Assembly: GCA_020632715.1 (NCBI GenBank)
Contig: JACKFA010000001.1
Location: forward strand, 1,302,001-1,366,000
DNA length: 64,000 bases
Reading direction: 5' to 3'
Source: Deltaproteobacteria bacterium
GTDB lineage: Bacteria; Myxococcota_A; UBA9042; PHBI01
Shown: piece after piece, positions 21,873 to 30,757 of the stretch
Numbering within the stretch: position 1 is the first letter of the stretch
Layout of the letters: each line of letters begins with the position of its first letter
Position numbers and translations under genes: made by a program
The notes under the pieces: generated by a model
The model's input: the letters and a program-made list of their open reading frames with translations, nothing else
What the model was told of the DNA's origin: nothing
Databases searched by the model: none

Positions 21873-23303
21873 ATGAACCGTCGCCTCGCGGTCGTCGCTC
21901 TCGTCCTCGCCACGGCGCTCACGTCCGGCGCGTGCACCAAGACCGGCAAGCAAGGGCCCGCCGGAGCCCAGGGCCCTGCGGGCGTCGCGGGGCCCCAGGG
22001 TGAGGCCGGCGCGGAGGGCCCGAAGGGCGACACGGGCGCGACGGGCCCCGCCGGGCCGGCTGGCGCGGCGGGCGCTGCCGGCCCGAAGGGCGACAAGGGC
22101 GATCCCGGCGACGCGGGGGCCCAGGGGCCGAAGGGCGACCCGGGCGAGACGGGGCTCCAGGGCGACAAGGGCGACAAGGGCGACAAGGGCGACCCCGGCG
22201 ACACCGGCCTCCAGGGGCCGAAGGGCGACCAGGGCGACCAGGGCGCCCCCGGCCTCCAGGGGCCGAAGGGCGACCAGGGCGACCAGGGCGCCCCCGGCCT
22301 CCAGGGGCCGAAGGGCGACCAGGGGGACCCGGGCGAGCAGGGCCTCCAGGGGCCCAAGGGCGATCAGGGCGCCCAGGGCGATCAGGGCGCCCCCGGGCTC
22401 CAGGGGCCGAAGGGCGATCAGGGCGCCCAGGGCGACCCCGGCGCCCCCGGGCTCCAGGGGCCGAAGGGCGACCAAGGCGACCCCGGTGAGCAGGGGCTCC
22501 AGGGGCCGAAGGGCGACCAGGGCGACCCCGGGCCGCTCCCGACGGTGCTCCTCGAGGGCGGGCTCGCCGGCTCCGGCGCCGCGGCGGACCCGCTGCACGT
22601 CGTCTTCGCCGGGAGCGGCGTCGCCGCGACCGCCGCCCGCTCGGACCACGAGCACGGCACGCTCGACGCGGTGCAGATCACCCACGACGCCGGCGTCGGC
22701 GGCGACCTGACCGTCGAAGGCGCGCTCCTCGTCGGCGCGGACTCCCTCGTCGACGCCGACCTCTCCGTGAGCGGCGACCTCACCGTCGACGGCGCCCTCA
22801 CCGTCACCGGCGACACCCACCTCGACGGCCCCGTCGTCATGAAGCCCGGCACGCGCGTCGGCAACACCGTCTACGGCGCCATCTCGACCCACCTCCCCCT
22901 CGACGCGACCGGCTACAACACGACGCCGCTCCACATCCAGACCGAGTGGCGCTGCGGCCTCACCGTGAGCGTCATGTTCAACCTCCACTTCCGCGGCTTC
23001 AACTTCATCCAGCCCTCCGCGTTCGAGTTCTACGCCGTCGGCTACCTCTACGGCGCCAACGGCTACACGAGCGCCAACGTGAGCGCGGTCGTCCCCGGCG
23101 GCATCACCCTCACGAGCTACTGCTCGACCGAGGGCGGCGGGCCGAGCGGCGGCGGCTACGTCACCTTCCGGCTCGCCAACGCCGTCACGTGGCACGCCTC
23201 GGACCTCGTCGTCGACCTCGTCGGCGGCGGGAGCGTCTACTTCGTCAACAGCGCGGACACGTTCGCGGTGCGCCGGATGGTCCACTCCGCGACGAACCTC
23301 TGA
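21873..23303 (+). CDS. Collagen-like lipoprotein
   Basis: A 476-residue protein with a lipoprotein signal (lipobox LTSGAC, Cys21), followed by an uninterrupted Gly-X-Y tract from about residue 24 to 222. The tract is rich in GPKGDQGD, GLQGPKGDP and GAP triplets, typical of bacterial triple-helical collagen-like proteins. A C-terminal ~250-residue beta-rich region follows, with DLTVEGALLV/DLTVDGALTV repeats and two isolated Cys. The lysine/aspartate pairs in KGD triplets are known to stabilise such trimers without hydroxyproline. It is predicted to be an outer-membrane-attached trimeric stalk with a globular tip. The start ATG is preceded by CGGAG. Confidence 0.9.
   Translation: MNRRLAVVALVLATALTSGACTKTGKQGPAGAQGPAGVAGPQGEAGAEGPKGDTGATGPAGPAGAAGAAGPKGDKGDPGDAGAQGPKGDPGETGLQGDKGDKGDKGDPGDTGLQGPKGDQGDQGAPGLQGPKGDQGDQGAPGLQGPKGDQGDPGEQGLQGPKGDQGAQGDQGAPGLQGPKGDQGAQGDPGAPGLQGPKGDQGDPGEQGLQGPKGDQGDPGPLPTVLLEGGLAGSGAAADPLHVVFAGSGVAATAARSDHEHGTLDAVQITHDAGVGGDLTVEGALLVGADSLVDADLSVSGDLTVDGALTVTGDTHLDGPVVMKPGTRVGNTVYGAISTHLPLDATGYNTTPLHIQTEWRCGLTVSVMFNLHFRGFNFIQPSAFEFYAVGYLYGANGYTSANVSAVVPGGITLTSYCSTEGGGPSGGGYVTFRLANAVTWHASDLVVDLVGGGSVYFVNSADTFAVRRMVHSATNL
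22190..22530 (+). repeat. In-frame tandem DNA repeats of the collagen-like tract
   Basis: Units of 45-54 bp (CTCCAGGGGCCGAAGGGCGA core) are repeated about seven times, nearly identical at the DNA level, each encoding GLQGPKGDQGD plus a variable triplet. Length variation by slippage is likely. Confidence 0.8.
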
Positions 23304-23457
23304 CGCGGGGGCGATCCCACGACGACCCCGCCCCCGCCGCGCTCCTCGCCGGCTCGCGGCGCGGCCCGCTCGGGCCCGCTGCTTGCGCCGTCGCGATGAT
23401 CCACGTCATGCTGGGGCACAGCGTCGCGCATCCAGCCCGCGCGACCCCAGGGACCTC

Positions 23458-24705
23458 TTGTCGCACGCCCCTCCGCCCCTCGCGCCGGACGAGCCCGCGC
23501 GCCTCGACGCGCTGCGCGCCTACCACGTGCTCGACACGCCGCCCGAGGCCGCGTTCGACGACCTCGTGAGCCTGACGGCGGCCATCTGCGACGTGCCCAT
23601 CGCGCTCGTCTCGCTCATCGACCGCGACCGCCAGTGGTTCAAGGCGCGCGTCGGGCTCGCCGCCGCGCAGACGCGGCGCGACGAGGCGTTCTGCGCCTAC
23701 GCCATCCTCGCGCCCGACGACGTCCTGATCGTCCCGGACGCCCTCAGCGACCCGCGCTTCGCCGACAACCCGCTCGTCACGGGCGAGCCGCACATCCGCT
23801 TCTACGCGGGCGCGCCGCTCCGGAGCCCCGAGGGCCACGCGCTCGGGACGCTCTGCGTCATCGACCGCGTCCCGCGCTCGCTCGACGCGCGCCAGCGGCA
23901 GGCCCTCGAGGCGCTGTCCCGGCAGGTCGTCGCGGCGCTCGAGCAGCGGCGGCAGGTCGCCGAGCTCGCCGAGCGGAACCGCGAGCTCCAGCGCTTCACC
24001 GCGCTCGCGGCGCACGACCTGCGCTCCCCGCTCCGCGGCGTGCAGACGCTCATCGACGTCTTCTTCGAGGACCACGCGGACGTCGTCCCGAGCGACGGGC
24101 GCGAGCTCCTCGAGCGCGCGCAGCGCGGCGCGCGGCGCATGTCGATGCTCATCGACGATCTCCTCGCCTACGCGCGCTTGAACGCCGAGGTGCGCTCGAA
24201 CGCCATGGTCGACCTCGGGGCGGTCGTCGACGCCGTCGTCGAGGAGCTCGCGCCGGCCATCGAAGCGGCGGAGGCCACGGTCACCCGCGGCGAGCTGCCG
24301 ACGGTCTTCGGCTCGGAGACCGAGCTCCGGCAGCTCTTCCGGAACCTCGTCTCGAACGCGCTGAAGTTCGGGCGCGACGAGGAGCCCGTGCGCGTCGACA
24401 TCGTCGCCGCCGAGGTCGCCGAGGGGTGGCGCGTCCGCGTGCGCGACAACGGCGTCGGGATCGACGCCGACTACCGCGAGACCATCTTCGAGCCGTTCGT
24501 GCGGCTCCACGCCCAGAGCGAGATCGAGGGCACCGGCATCGGCCTCGCGATCGTCGCGAAGATCATGGGCCAGCATCACGGCGAGATCGCCTGTGAGGCG
24601 GTCGACGGCCCCGGCGCGTGCTTCGCGCTCACGTTCCCACGCCCTGGCTCGGGGGACGGCGCCGCGCCGGGAGCGAGCGCCGCGCCACCGCCTCCGCGAC
24701 CTTGA
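23458..24705 (+). CDS. GAF-domain sensor histidine kinase
   Basis: About 415 residues. The N-terminal GAF domain opens with ARLDALRAYHVLDTPPEAAF and includes the GTLCVIDRVPR strand. HisKA has the phosphoacceptor His in AAHDLRSPLRG. HATPase_c has an N-box (NLVSNALKFG), G1 (DNGVGI) and G2 (GTGIGLAI). There is no membrane segment, so it is a cytoplasmic light-, redox- or ligand-responsive kinase of the cyanobacterial-phytochrome-like HisKA group. The start is chosen at TTG 23458 (AGGGA upstream); a TTG at 23383 in the same frame is also possible. The last 77 bp overlap the convergent oxidoreductase gene. No response regulator is adjacent. Confidence 0.85.
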   Translation: MSHAPPPLAPDEPARLDALRAYHVLDTPPEAAFDDLVSLTAAICDVPIALVSLIDRDRQWFKARVGLAAAQTRRDEAFCAYAILAPDDVLIVPDALSDPRFADNPLVTGEPHIRFYAGAPLRSPEGHALGTLCVIDRVPRSLDARQRQALEALSRQVVAALEQRRQVAELAERNRELQRFTALAAHDLRSPLRGVQTLIDVFFEDHADVVPSDGRELLERAQRGARRMSMLIDDLLAYARLNAEVRSNAMVDLGAVVDAVVEELAPAIEAAEATVTRGELPTVFGSETELRQLFRNLVSNALKFGRDEEPVRVDIVAAEVAEGWRVRVRDNGVGIDADYRETIFEPFVRLHAQSEIEGTGIGLAIVAKIMGQHHGEIACEAVDGPGACFALTFPRPGSGDGAAPGASAAPPPPRP

Positions 24706-26158
24706 CCCCGCCGAGCGCCGTCGCGAGCGTGCTCTGCCCCGGGAAGACGCTGTCGCCGACGAGCCAGAGCCCCGGCGCCGCCTCGCGCGGCGCGAGGTGA
24801 CGGTAGGCGGCGAGCCCGGCGCGCCGCGGGACGCCGCCGACGAGCCCGCGGTGGCGCCGCGTGAAGCGCTCGAAGGTGCGCGGTGAGGCGGTGAGCTCGC
24901 TCACGACGCGCCACTCGGGGAGGAGCGCCGCGAGGGTCGCGCGCATCGCGGCGTGGGCGCGGTCGACGTGCGCCGCGGGGTCGGCGTCGTGCTCGGCGTC
25001 GAGGCGGAGGTGCGTCGACACGGTGGCGCTCCGGAGGCCGCTCCCGTCGGGGTGCGGCTCGCCGATGGAGCAGAAGACGTGGTTCCCCTCGATGAGCGGC
25101 GCGGCCGGGTCGCGCACGAGGTCGTAGTGGACGCCCGGCGCGTCGAAGCCGGGCGGCGGCGCCACGACGCGGTAGAGCATGGCCGCGCCCCAGCCGGTCT
25201 CGACGCCGGCCGCGAGGCGGTCGAGCTCGGGGGCGTCGCCCGGGGCGAGGCCGCAGAGCGCGCGCGCGTCCTGGGGCAGGAGGTTCGCGACGACGCAGGC
25301 GGCGTCGATGTCGCCGCGGCGCGTCCGCACGCGGAGGCGCCCGTCGGCGAGGTGCTCGACCCCGCGGACGCGGTTCGCGAGGGCCACGTGCCCGCCCTGG
25401 GCCGCGATCGCGCCGGCGAGCGCGTGGGCGAGGCGCCCGATGCCGCCGCGGACGTGGCCCGTGCCGCGGAAGTAGTAGTCCATGGTCGCGAGGGCGACGG
25501 GGGCCTCGGCCTCGTCGAGCCCGCACTGCACGGTGATCTGGCACAGCGCGTCGAGGAACGTCACGAGCGGCGCGAAGCCGTCGACCCCGCAGCGCTCGAG
25601 GGCGACCCGCGCCGGGCGGCCCGCGAGGCGCGCGAGCGGGACGTACGCCGGGAGCCGGCCCGCGTGGCGGAGGAGCGCGAGCGGTGAGAGCGGCGGGAGG
25701 AGCGCGGGGTCGTCGAGCGCCCGCCAGAGGGCGTCCGCGACCTTGCGCTGGAGGCGGAAGAAGCGGGCGATGGCGTCGCGCGGCGCGTCGGGGAGGGCCT
25801 GGAAGCGCGCGATGAGCGCGTCGCGCTCGCGCGGGACCGCGATCTCGGTGGTCGGCGTGCGCGAGACCACGAGGGGATCGAGCCAGTCGACCGCGACGTC
25901 GAGGCCGTGGCGCGCGATCCACTCGGCGAAGAGCTGCCCCGGGGCGAAGCCGCTGAAGAGCGTCGCGCCCGACTCGTAGGCGACCCCGCCGCGGGTGAAG
26001 GTGCTGGCGCAGCCGCCAGGGTAGGCGAGCGCCTCGCAGAGGACCACGCGCGCGCCGCGCTCGGCGAGGGTCAGCGCCGCGCCGAGCCCGCCGAAGCCGG
26101 CCCCGACGACGACCACGTCGGCTTCGGAGGGCAGGGGGCTGGGGTCGCGCGTCGGCAT
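24629..26158 (-). CDS. FAD-dependent oxidoreductase of the phytoene desaturase / carotenoid isomerase family
   Basis: 509 residues. The N-terminal Rossmann motif VVVVGAGFGGLGAALTLAERG at about 15-35 is followed by CEALAYPGGCASTFTRGGVAYESGATLF, the FAD-binding pattern of CrtI/CrtISO/CrtD proteins. The C-terminal FAD motif is GLWLVGDSVFPGQSTLATALGG. It probably acts on carotenoids or other polyenes as a desaturase or isomerase. No other carotenoid genes are in the window, so the exact reaction is open. It converges on the histidine kinase with a 77-bp overlap and diverges from the GTPase pair across a 101-bp gap. Confidence 0.85.
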   Translation of the reverse strand: MPTRDPSPLPSEADVVVVGAGFGGLGAALTLAERGARVVLCEALAYPGGCASTFTRGGVAYESGATLFSGFAPGQLFAEWIARHGLDVAVDWLDPLVVSRTPTTEIAVPRERDALIARFQALPDAPRDAIARFFRLQRKVADALWRALDDPALLPPLSPLALLRHAGRLPAYVPLARLAGRPARVALERCGVDGFAPLVTFLDALCQITVQCGLDEAEAPVALATMDYYFRGTGHVRGGIGRLAHALAGAIAAQGGHVALANRVRGVEHLADGRLRVRTRRGDIDAACVVANLLPQDARALCGLAPGDAPELDRLAAGVETGWGAAMLYRVVAPPPGFDAPGVHYDLVRDPAAPLIEGNHVFCSIGEPHPDGSGLRSATVSTHLRLDAEHDADPAAHVDRAHAAMRATLAALLPEWRVVSELTASPRTFERFTRRHRGLVGGVPRRAGLAAYRHLAPREAAPGLWLVGDSVFPGQSTLATALGGVKVAEAVARRSLPARRRPPSQGVGT

Positions 26159-26259
26159 CGTGTCAAGGTATTCCCTGGGCGTATGATGTTCAAGCGCGCC
26201 CGCGCCGGGGCGGGGCGCCGCTTGCCAGGCCGGGGCCCGTGGGGCAACGTCGAGGCGCG

Positions 26260-28212
26260 ATGTTGCCGGACCCGACCCTCGCCGCGCTGACGTCCCTCCG
26301 CGCGAACGCGCCGCGCGCGCTCGAGGCGGTCGGCGCGGTGCCCGACGAAGGCGACGCGGCCTGGTGGCGCACGCTCGACACGCGCCTCCTGCCGCGCCTC
26401 TCGCCGGACTTCCCGCTCATCGCGGCGATCACCGGCGGCGGCAGCTCCGGGAAGTCGACGCTCTTCAACAGCCTCATGGGCGCGAACGTCTCGACGGCCG
26501 GCGGGCGCGCGGGGCTCAACCGGCGCGTGCTCGTGGCGGTGCACCCCGAGCAGGCCGCGCGCGAGGCCTTCCTCGCCGAGCTCTTCCGCCCGTTCGGGGC
26601 GCCGCCCGCGCCGATGGTCGCGCGCGAGATCCTGACGACGCCGGGGCCGCCGGTCTACGTGGCGCAGGCCGCGCTCCCGCCGGGGGTGATCCTCCTCGAC
26701 ACGCCCGACTTCGACGTCGGCGCCGGGGCGAGCTACCTGAACCGCGACGTCGCGGCGCCCGTCCTCGCCGCGGCGGACGTGCTCGTCTACATCTTCACGA
26801 ACGCGACCTACAACGCGAAGGCCAACACCGACTTCCTGCGCGAGCAGCTGACCGCCATCGGGCGGCGGCCGTGCGTGCTCGTGTACCGGGTCTACCGCTC
26901 CTTCTCCGACGCGGACGTCGCCGCCCACGCGGGCGCGGTCGCGGAGCACCTGTACGGCGAGGACCACGCGCGGCACGTGCTCGCCGTGTTCCGGGCGGAC
27001 GACGACAACGCCGTCGCCGCGGGAGACGCCCCGATGGTGCCCCGGCGCCTCGGCGCGGGCGGGCCGGACCTCCTCGCGACGCTCGCCGCGCTCGACCCGC
27101 GCGAGCTCCGCCGCGAGCAGAACGGGCTCATGCTCGGGGACGTGGCGCGGGCGGCGGCGGCGACCCTCGCGCGCGCGCGGGCGGCGGCCGAGGGGCTCGC
27201 CATCTACCGCGACGCGCTGCGGCTCGCGGCCGGTCACGCGGCGGCGACGGCGCTCGCGCAGCTCCCGATCTCGCGCATCGCCGAGCGGATCCGCGAGGTC
27301 TTCGAGGAGACCGACCCCGGCTTCCTCCGGTTCAGCCGCAAGGCGGGCCGCGTGACGGGCGCGCCGCTCCGCGGGATCCTGCGGCTCGTGCGCGGGAAGC
27401 CCGCCCCGGAGGCGCCGGAGCTCGACCCGGTCGAGCTCGCGCGGAACGCGCTCGTCGCGTCCGCGAACACGCTGCGCCGCCACGTCCTCGCGGACGAGCT
27501 CGCGGCCACGACGACCGCCGGCGACCCCGACGGCGCCGCGGTCCTCGCGCGCATCGCGCGGGTGAGGGCGGAGCTGGGCCTGTCCGGCGCCGCGCGCCCC
27601 CTCGCGCAGATGGTCGACGGGGAGGCCGCGGTCGACCTGTTCGTGACGCCGCCGGCGGCGCTCGACGCGGCGCGCGGGGCGCTGCTCGCGCGGTCGTGGC
27701 CCGAGGCGCTCGAGCGCGTCGGCGCCGCGGCGCCCGGCCTCCTCGAGCTGCCGGAGGGGCTCGACCAGGAGCTCACCGCGATCGTGGCGGACTTCCGGCG
27801 CGAGCTGCCCTTCGTGAAGAAGGCGCGCGCGGCGCTCGTGGCGTCGCTGAACCTGCTCCCGCCCGTGCTCGGCGTGGTCTACGTCTTCGCCACGGCGGAC
27901 CCCGTCGGCGGCTCGGCGATCTCGGCGAAGCTCGGCGGCGTCTTCGGGCTCCACGATCTCTGGGCGACGGTCACCATCCCGGCGTCGAGCGGGCTCGACG
28001 ACCTCACGCGCGCGCACCTGAAGAAGCTGCTCGACCCCGTGGTGGGGCGCTGGCTCGCGACGCGCGCGGCGCCCGTCGCGGCGCTCCTCGACGCGGAGGT
28101 GACGGGGGCCATGCTCGCCGAGGCGAGCGCGCGGCTCGGGCGCGCCGAGGCCCCGCTGAGCGAGGCGGGGGCGGCGCTCGCGCGCCTCGGCGGCGCGGAG
28201 GGGGCGCGATGA
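26260..28212 (+). CDS. Dynamin-like / YfjP-type GTPase (first of a pair)
   Basis: 650 residues. P-loop GGGSSGKSTLFNSLMG (about 62-77), a switch region followed by the G3-like DTPDFDVGAG, then a G4 region that is not canonical NKxD (YRVYRSFSD). Long helical regions follow, with hydrophobic segments near 530-555. These are features of large dynamin-related or YfjP/Era-like GTPases acting at membranes. ATG 26260 is chosen because GAGG precedes it; a GTG at 26239 is weaker. The stop overlaps the next GTPase gene in an ATGA, so the two proteins probably act as a heteromeric pair, as bacterial dynamin-like proteins often do. Confidence 0.82.
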   Translation: MLPDPTLAALTSLRANAPRALEAVGAVPDEGDAAWWRTLDTRLLPRLSPDFPLIAAITGGGSSGKSTLFNSLMGANVSTAGGRAGLNRRVLVAVHPEQAAREAFLAELFRPFGAPPAPMVAREILTTPGPPVYVAQAALPPGVILLDTPDFDVGAGASYLNRDVAAPVLAAADVLVYIFTNATYNAKANTDFLREQLTAIGRRPCVLVYRVYRSFSDADVAAHAGAVAEHLYGEDHARHVLAVFRADDDNAVAAGDAPMVPRRLGAGGPDLLATLAALDPRELRREQNGLMLGDVARAAAATLARARAAAEGLAIYRDALRLAAGHAAATALAQLPISRIAERIREVFEETDPGFLRFSRKAGRVTGAPLRGILRLVRGKPAPEAPELDPVELARNALVASANTLRRHVLADELAATTTAGDPDGAAVLARIARVRAELGLSGAARPLAQMVDGEAAVDLFVTPPAALDAARGALLARSWPEALERVGAAAPGLLELPEGLDQELTAIVADFRRELPFVKKARAALVASLNLLPPVLGVVYVFATADPVGGSAISAKLGGVFGLHDLWATVTIPASSGLDDLTRAHLKKLLDPVVGRWLATRAAPVAALLDAEVTGAMLAEASARLGRAEAPLSEAGAALARLGGAEGAR

Positions 28213-29995
28213 GCGGGGAAGGAGCGGCGGCGCTGTCGCGCGAGGACCGGGTCATGCTCGCGGCGGCGGGCGGCTCGAGGAGGCGCGCGCGGAGCTCGAG
28301 GCGCTGCGGGCGGGGCTCGCGGCGGCGCCGCGCTGGCGGCCGGGGCGCGGGCTCGCGGCGCAGTGCGACGAGGCGCTCGCGCGGGTGGGAGAGCTCGGCG
28401 AGCGGATGCGCCGGAAGCTGGTCGTGGCGATCGTCGGCCCGACGGGCGCCGGGAAGTCGACGCTGCTGTCGGCGCTCGCGGGGGTCGACGAGCTGTCGCC
28501 CGGGGGCGTCCACCGGCCGACGACGCGCGACGTGGTGGTCTACGCGCGGGAGCCCGAGGACGCGGCGACGCTCGTCGCGCGGCTCGGGGCGACGGCGCCC
28601 GTGCGGGTGGCGTCGAGCCCGGCGGCGGCGGGGCTCGAGCACGTGCTGCTCGTCGACACGCCGGACTTCAACAGCGAGCTCGCGGCGGCGCACCGGCCGA
28701 TCGTGGAGGCGGTGGTGCGGCAGGCGGACGTGCTGCTCGTGGTGCTGCACGCCGGGAACCCGAAGACGCGGGCGGACGCGGCCTATCTGGCGCCGCTCGT
28801 CGCGGCGTTCCCGGCGCGCTTCGTGCTGGTCGCGCTGAACCACGCCGACCGGATGGACGAGGCGGAGCTCCGCGCGGACATCGTGCCGGACCTGACGCGG
28901 CACCTCGAGGCGGCCTGGGACCGCGCGCCGAGCGGCGTCTTCTGCGTGTCGGCGCGGCGGCACCTGCGGCGGCCGGACTGGCCGGAGGGTGCGGCGCCGC
29001 GGCACGCGTTCGACGAGTGGTCCCGGCTCCGGGAGACGATCTTCGGGTCCTTGAACCGCGCGAGCGTGGTCGTCGACGCGCGGCTCGAGCGGGCGCGACA
29101 CCTCGTGGACGCCGTGCGGAGCGCCGTTCGGGAGAAGGCGGCGGCGCTCGGCGGCGCGGGGGACGTGGTCGCGCGGCTGCGCGCGCTCCACGGGGCGGCG
29201 CTCGCGGACGCGGCGAGCGGGCTCGGCGAGGTGTCGGGCGGGCTCGGGGCGGGCGCGACGGCGCTCTTCTACCAGCGGCTCGCGGGGGCCTGGTGGGGGC
29301 CGGTCGGGTGGCTCGTGGGGATCTGGGCCCGGCTCCTCCTCGTCGGCGCGGGGGTCTTGAACGTGCTGCGGTTCGGGCGGCCGCTCCGGCAGATCTGGGG
29401 CGTCGCGACCGGGCTCGCCCGCTTCCGCGAGGCCCGCGCGGCCATCGACGACGCCGAGACCGGGCAGGGCACGGAGATCGCGGCGGCGCGCTATCGGGCG
29501 CGCTTCGAGCGCGAGTGGCCGGCGCTCGCGGACGCGCTCGTCGCGGCGGGCTTCGACCCGTCCGTGCGCGACCCGGAGGCGGTGGTGCCGTCGGCGGCGG
29601 GGCTCGAGGAGGCGCTGCTCTCGCGCTGGGGCGGGGCGCTCGACGCCGAGCTCGACCGGGCGGCGCGGTGGCTCTCGGTCGCGCCCCTGCAGGTGCTGCT
29701 GAACGGCGTCGTGCTCGCGCCGGCCGTGGTCGTCGCGGTGCGGAGCGTCACGACGTTCGTCGCGGGCGAGCTCCTCTCGGGGGACTACTTCCGGCACGGG
29801 CTCGTGACCACGGTCCTGCTGTGGCTGCTCGCCTTCGTGCTGCTGCAGATGGGGGCGCGCGCGGTCGGCGGGTCGCGGCTCCTCGGGCGGGCGTTCGGGA
29901 GGCTCGTGCGGGACGTCCGCGAGGGGGGCGATCGCCTCGGAGGCGACGCGCTCGGGCGCGAGGTCGAGGCGGTGCGCCGCCTCGGGAGCGGCTGA
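28209..29995 (+). CDS. Second dynamin-like GTPase, apparent -1 frameshift near its 5' end
   Basis: The likely start is ATG 28209, overlapping the previous stop (MSGEGAAALSREDRVMLAA). The coding pattern then moves to the -1 frame within 28262-28275, continuing as RLEEARAELEALRAGL to the P-loop VGPTGAGKSTLLSALAG (nt 28435-28485), G3 DTPDFN and G4 NHAD. The uninterrupted part runs from GTG 28385 to 29995 (536 aa). The C-terminus has two hydrophobic segments (around 29700-29760 and 29800-29850), so it is membrane-associated. Either one base is missing in the sequence or the natural protein starts at 28385 without the helical N-terminus. It is functionally tied to the upstream GTPase by the overlap. 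Confidence 0.78.
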
Positions 29996-30010
29996 GCCGG
30001 TCGTCGCGGC

Positions 30011-30038
30011 GGAAATCGACACGGCCTGTGTCGATTCC
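30011..30038. terminator. Hairpin after the GTPase pair
   Basis: TCGACAC (30016-30022) and GTGTCGA (30028-30034) form a perfect stem around GGCCT, extended by GGAA/TTCC. No T-tract is present. It may act as a weak terminator, or as a second PadR-type site because it lies 10 bp upstream of the operator at 30049. Confidence 0.45.
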
Positions 30039-30048
30039 GCCTTGATTC

Positions 30049-30064
30049 ATGTCGATAACGACAT
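30049..30064. promoter_or_regulatory. PadR-type operator
   Basis: ATGTCG-ATAA-CGACAT is a perfect palindrome and fits the ATGT-N8-ACAT pattern described for PadR repressors. It lies 40 bp upstream of the padR-like ATG, which suggests autoregulation. The surrounding 60 bp are unusually AT-rich for this window (TATCACGATATG), consistent with a promoter. Confidence 0.65.
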
Positions 30065-30103
30065 ATCGTTGGCGTATCGCAACACAATGCGAGGTATCAC
30101 GAT

Positions 30104-30757
30104 ATGCGACACATGAATCATCTGCACCGTCATCTCCACGACCACTGGGGCAAGCACCTCCACGAGCGCATGCACGCGATGGGGCGCGGCCACGGCGGCC
30201 ACGGCGGCCACGGGCCCTTCGGTGGCCCCTTCGGCGACGGCTTCGGCTTCGGCTGGGGCGGCGGCGGGGGGCGCCGGCGCGGCCGCGGCGGGCGCGCGCG
30301 GCGCGGCGACGTCCGGGCCGCGATCCTCGCGCTCCTCGCCGAGGAGCCGCGCAACGGCTACCAGATCATGCAGGAGCTCGAGCAGCGGAGCCAGGGGCTC
30401 TGGCGGCCGTCGTCGGGGTCGATCTACCCCGCGCTCCAGCAGCTCGAGGACGAGGGGCTCGTGCGTGAGCAGGAGGGCGGCACGGGGCGCGTCTTCGAGC
30501 TCACGGACGCCGGCCGGCAGGAGGTCGAGGGGCTCGACGAGGAGCAGCGGACGCCGTGGGAGGCCGCCACGGAGGACGCGGGCGACGAGGCCCTCGACCT
30601 GATGAGCGCGTTCAAGAGCACGGCGGCCGCGGCCATGCAGGTCTTCCGGGCCGGCACGGCGGCGCAGCGCGAGGAGGCGAAGAAGATCCTCCTCGACGCG
30701 CGGCGGGCCTTCTACCGGCTCCTCGCCGACGAGCCGCCCGAGAGGACGAAGAAGTAG
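30104..30757 (+). CDS. PadR-family transcriptional regulator with His/Gly-rich N-terminal extension
   Basis: 217 residues. The winged-helix PadR core begins near residue 66 (RRGDVRAAILALLAEEPRNGYQIM) with the typical GLWRPSSGSIYPALQQLEDEGLV and TDAGR. A C-terminal dimerisation helix region follows. Before it, residues 1-38 contain 12 His, then a Gly/Phe stretch. This extension is unlike most PadR proteins and could bind metal ions. GAGG precedes the ATG. The last 46 bp overlap the convergent methyltransferase remnant. Autoregulation through the palindrome at 30049 is likely. Confidence 0.9.
   Translation: MRHMNHLHRHLHDHWGKHLHERMHAMGRGHGGHGGHGPFGGPFGDGFGFGWGGGGGRRRGRGGRARRGDVRAAILALLAEEPRNGYQIMQELEQRSQGLWRPSSGSIYPALQQLEDEGLVREQEGGTGRVFELTDAGRQEVEGLDEEQRTPWEAATEDAGDEALDLMSAFKSTAAAAMQVFRAGTAAQREEAKKILLDARRAFYRLLADEPPERTKK

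Noticed and set aside
22155..22535. Regular ~45-bp direct repeats that could be mistaken for a CRISPR array
   Set aside because: Repeats are contiguous without unique spacers, in frame, and encode Gly-X-Y collagen triplets.
18792..23285. A 1,497-codon minus-strand open frame across several genes
   Set aside because: It is an antisense/out-of-frame shadow in very GC-rich DNA: Arg/Ala/His low complexity, crosses genes on both strands and has no recognisable domain, whereas the overlapping frames do.
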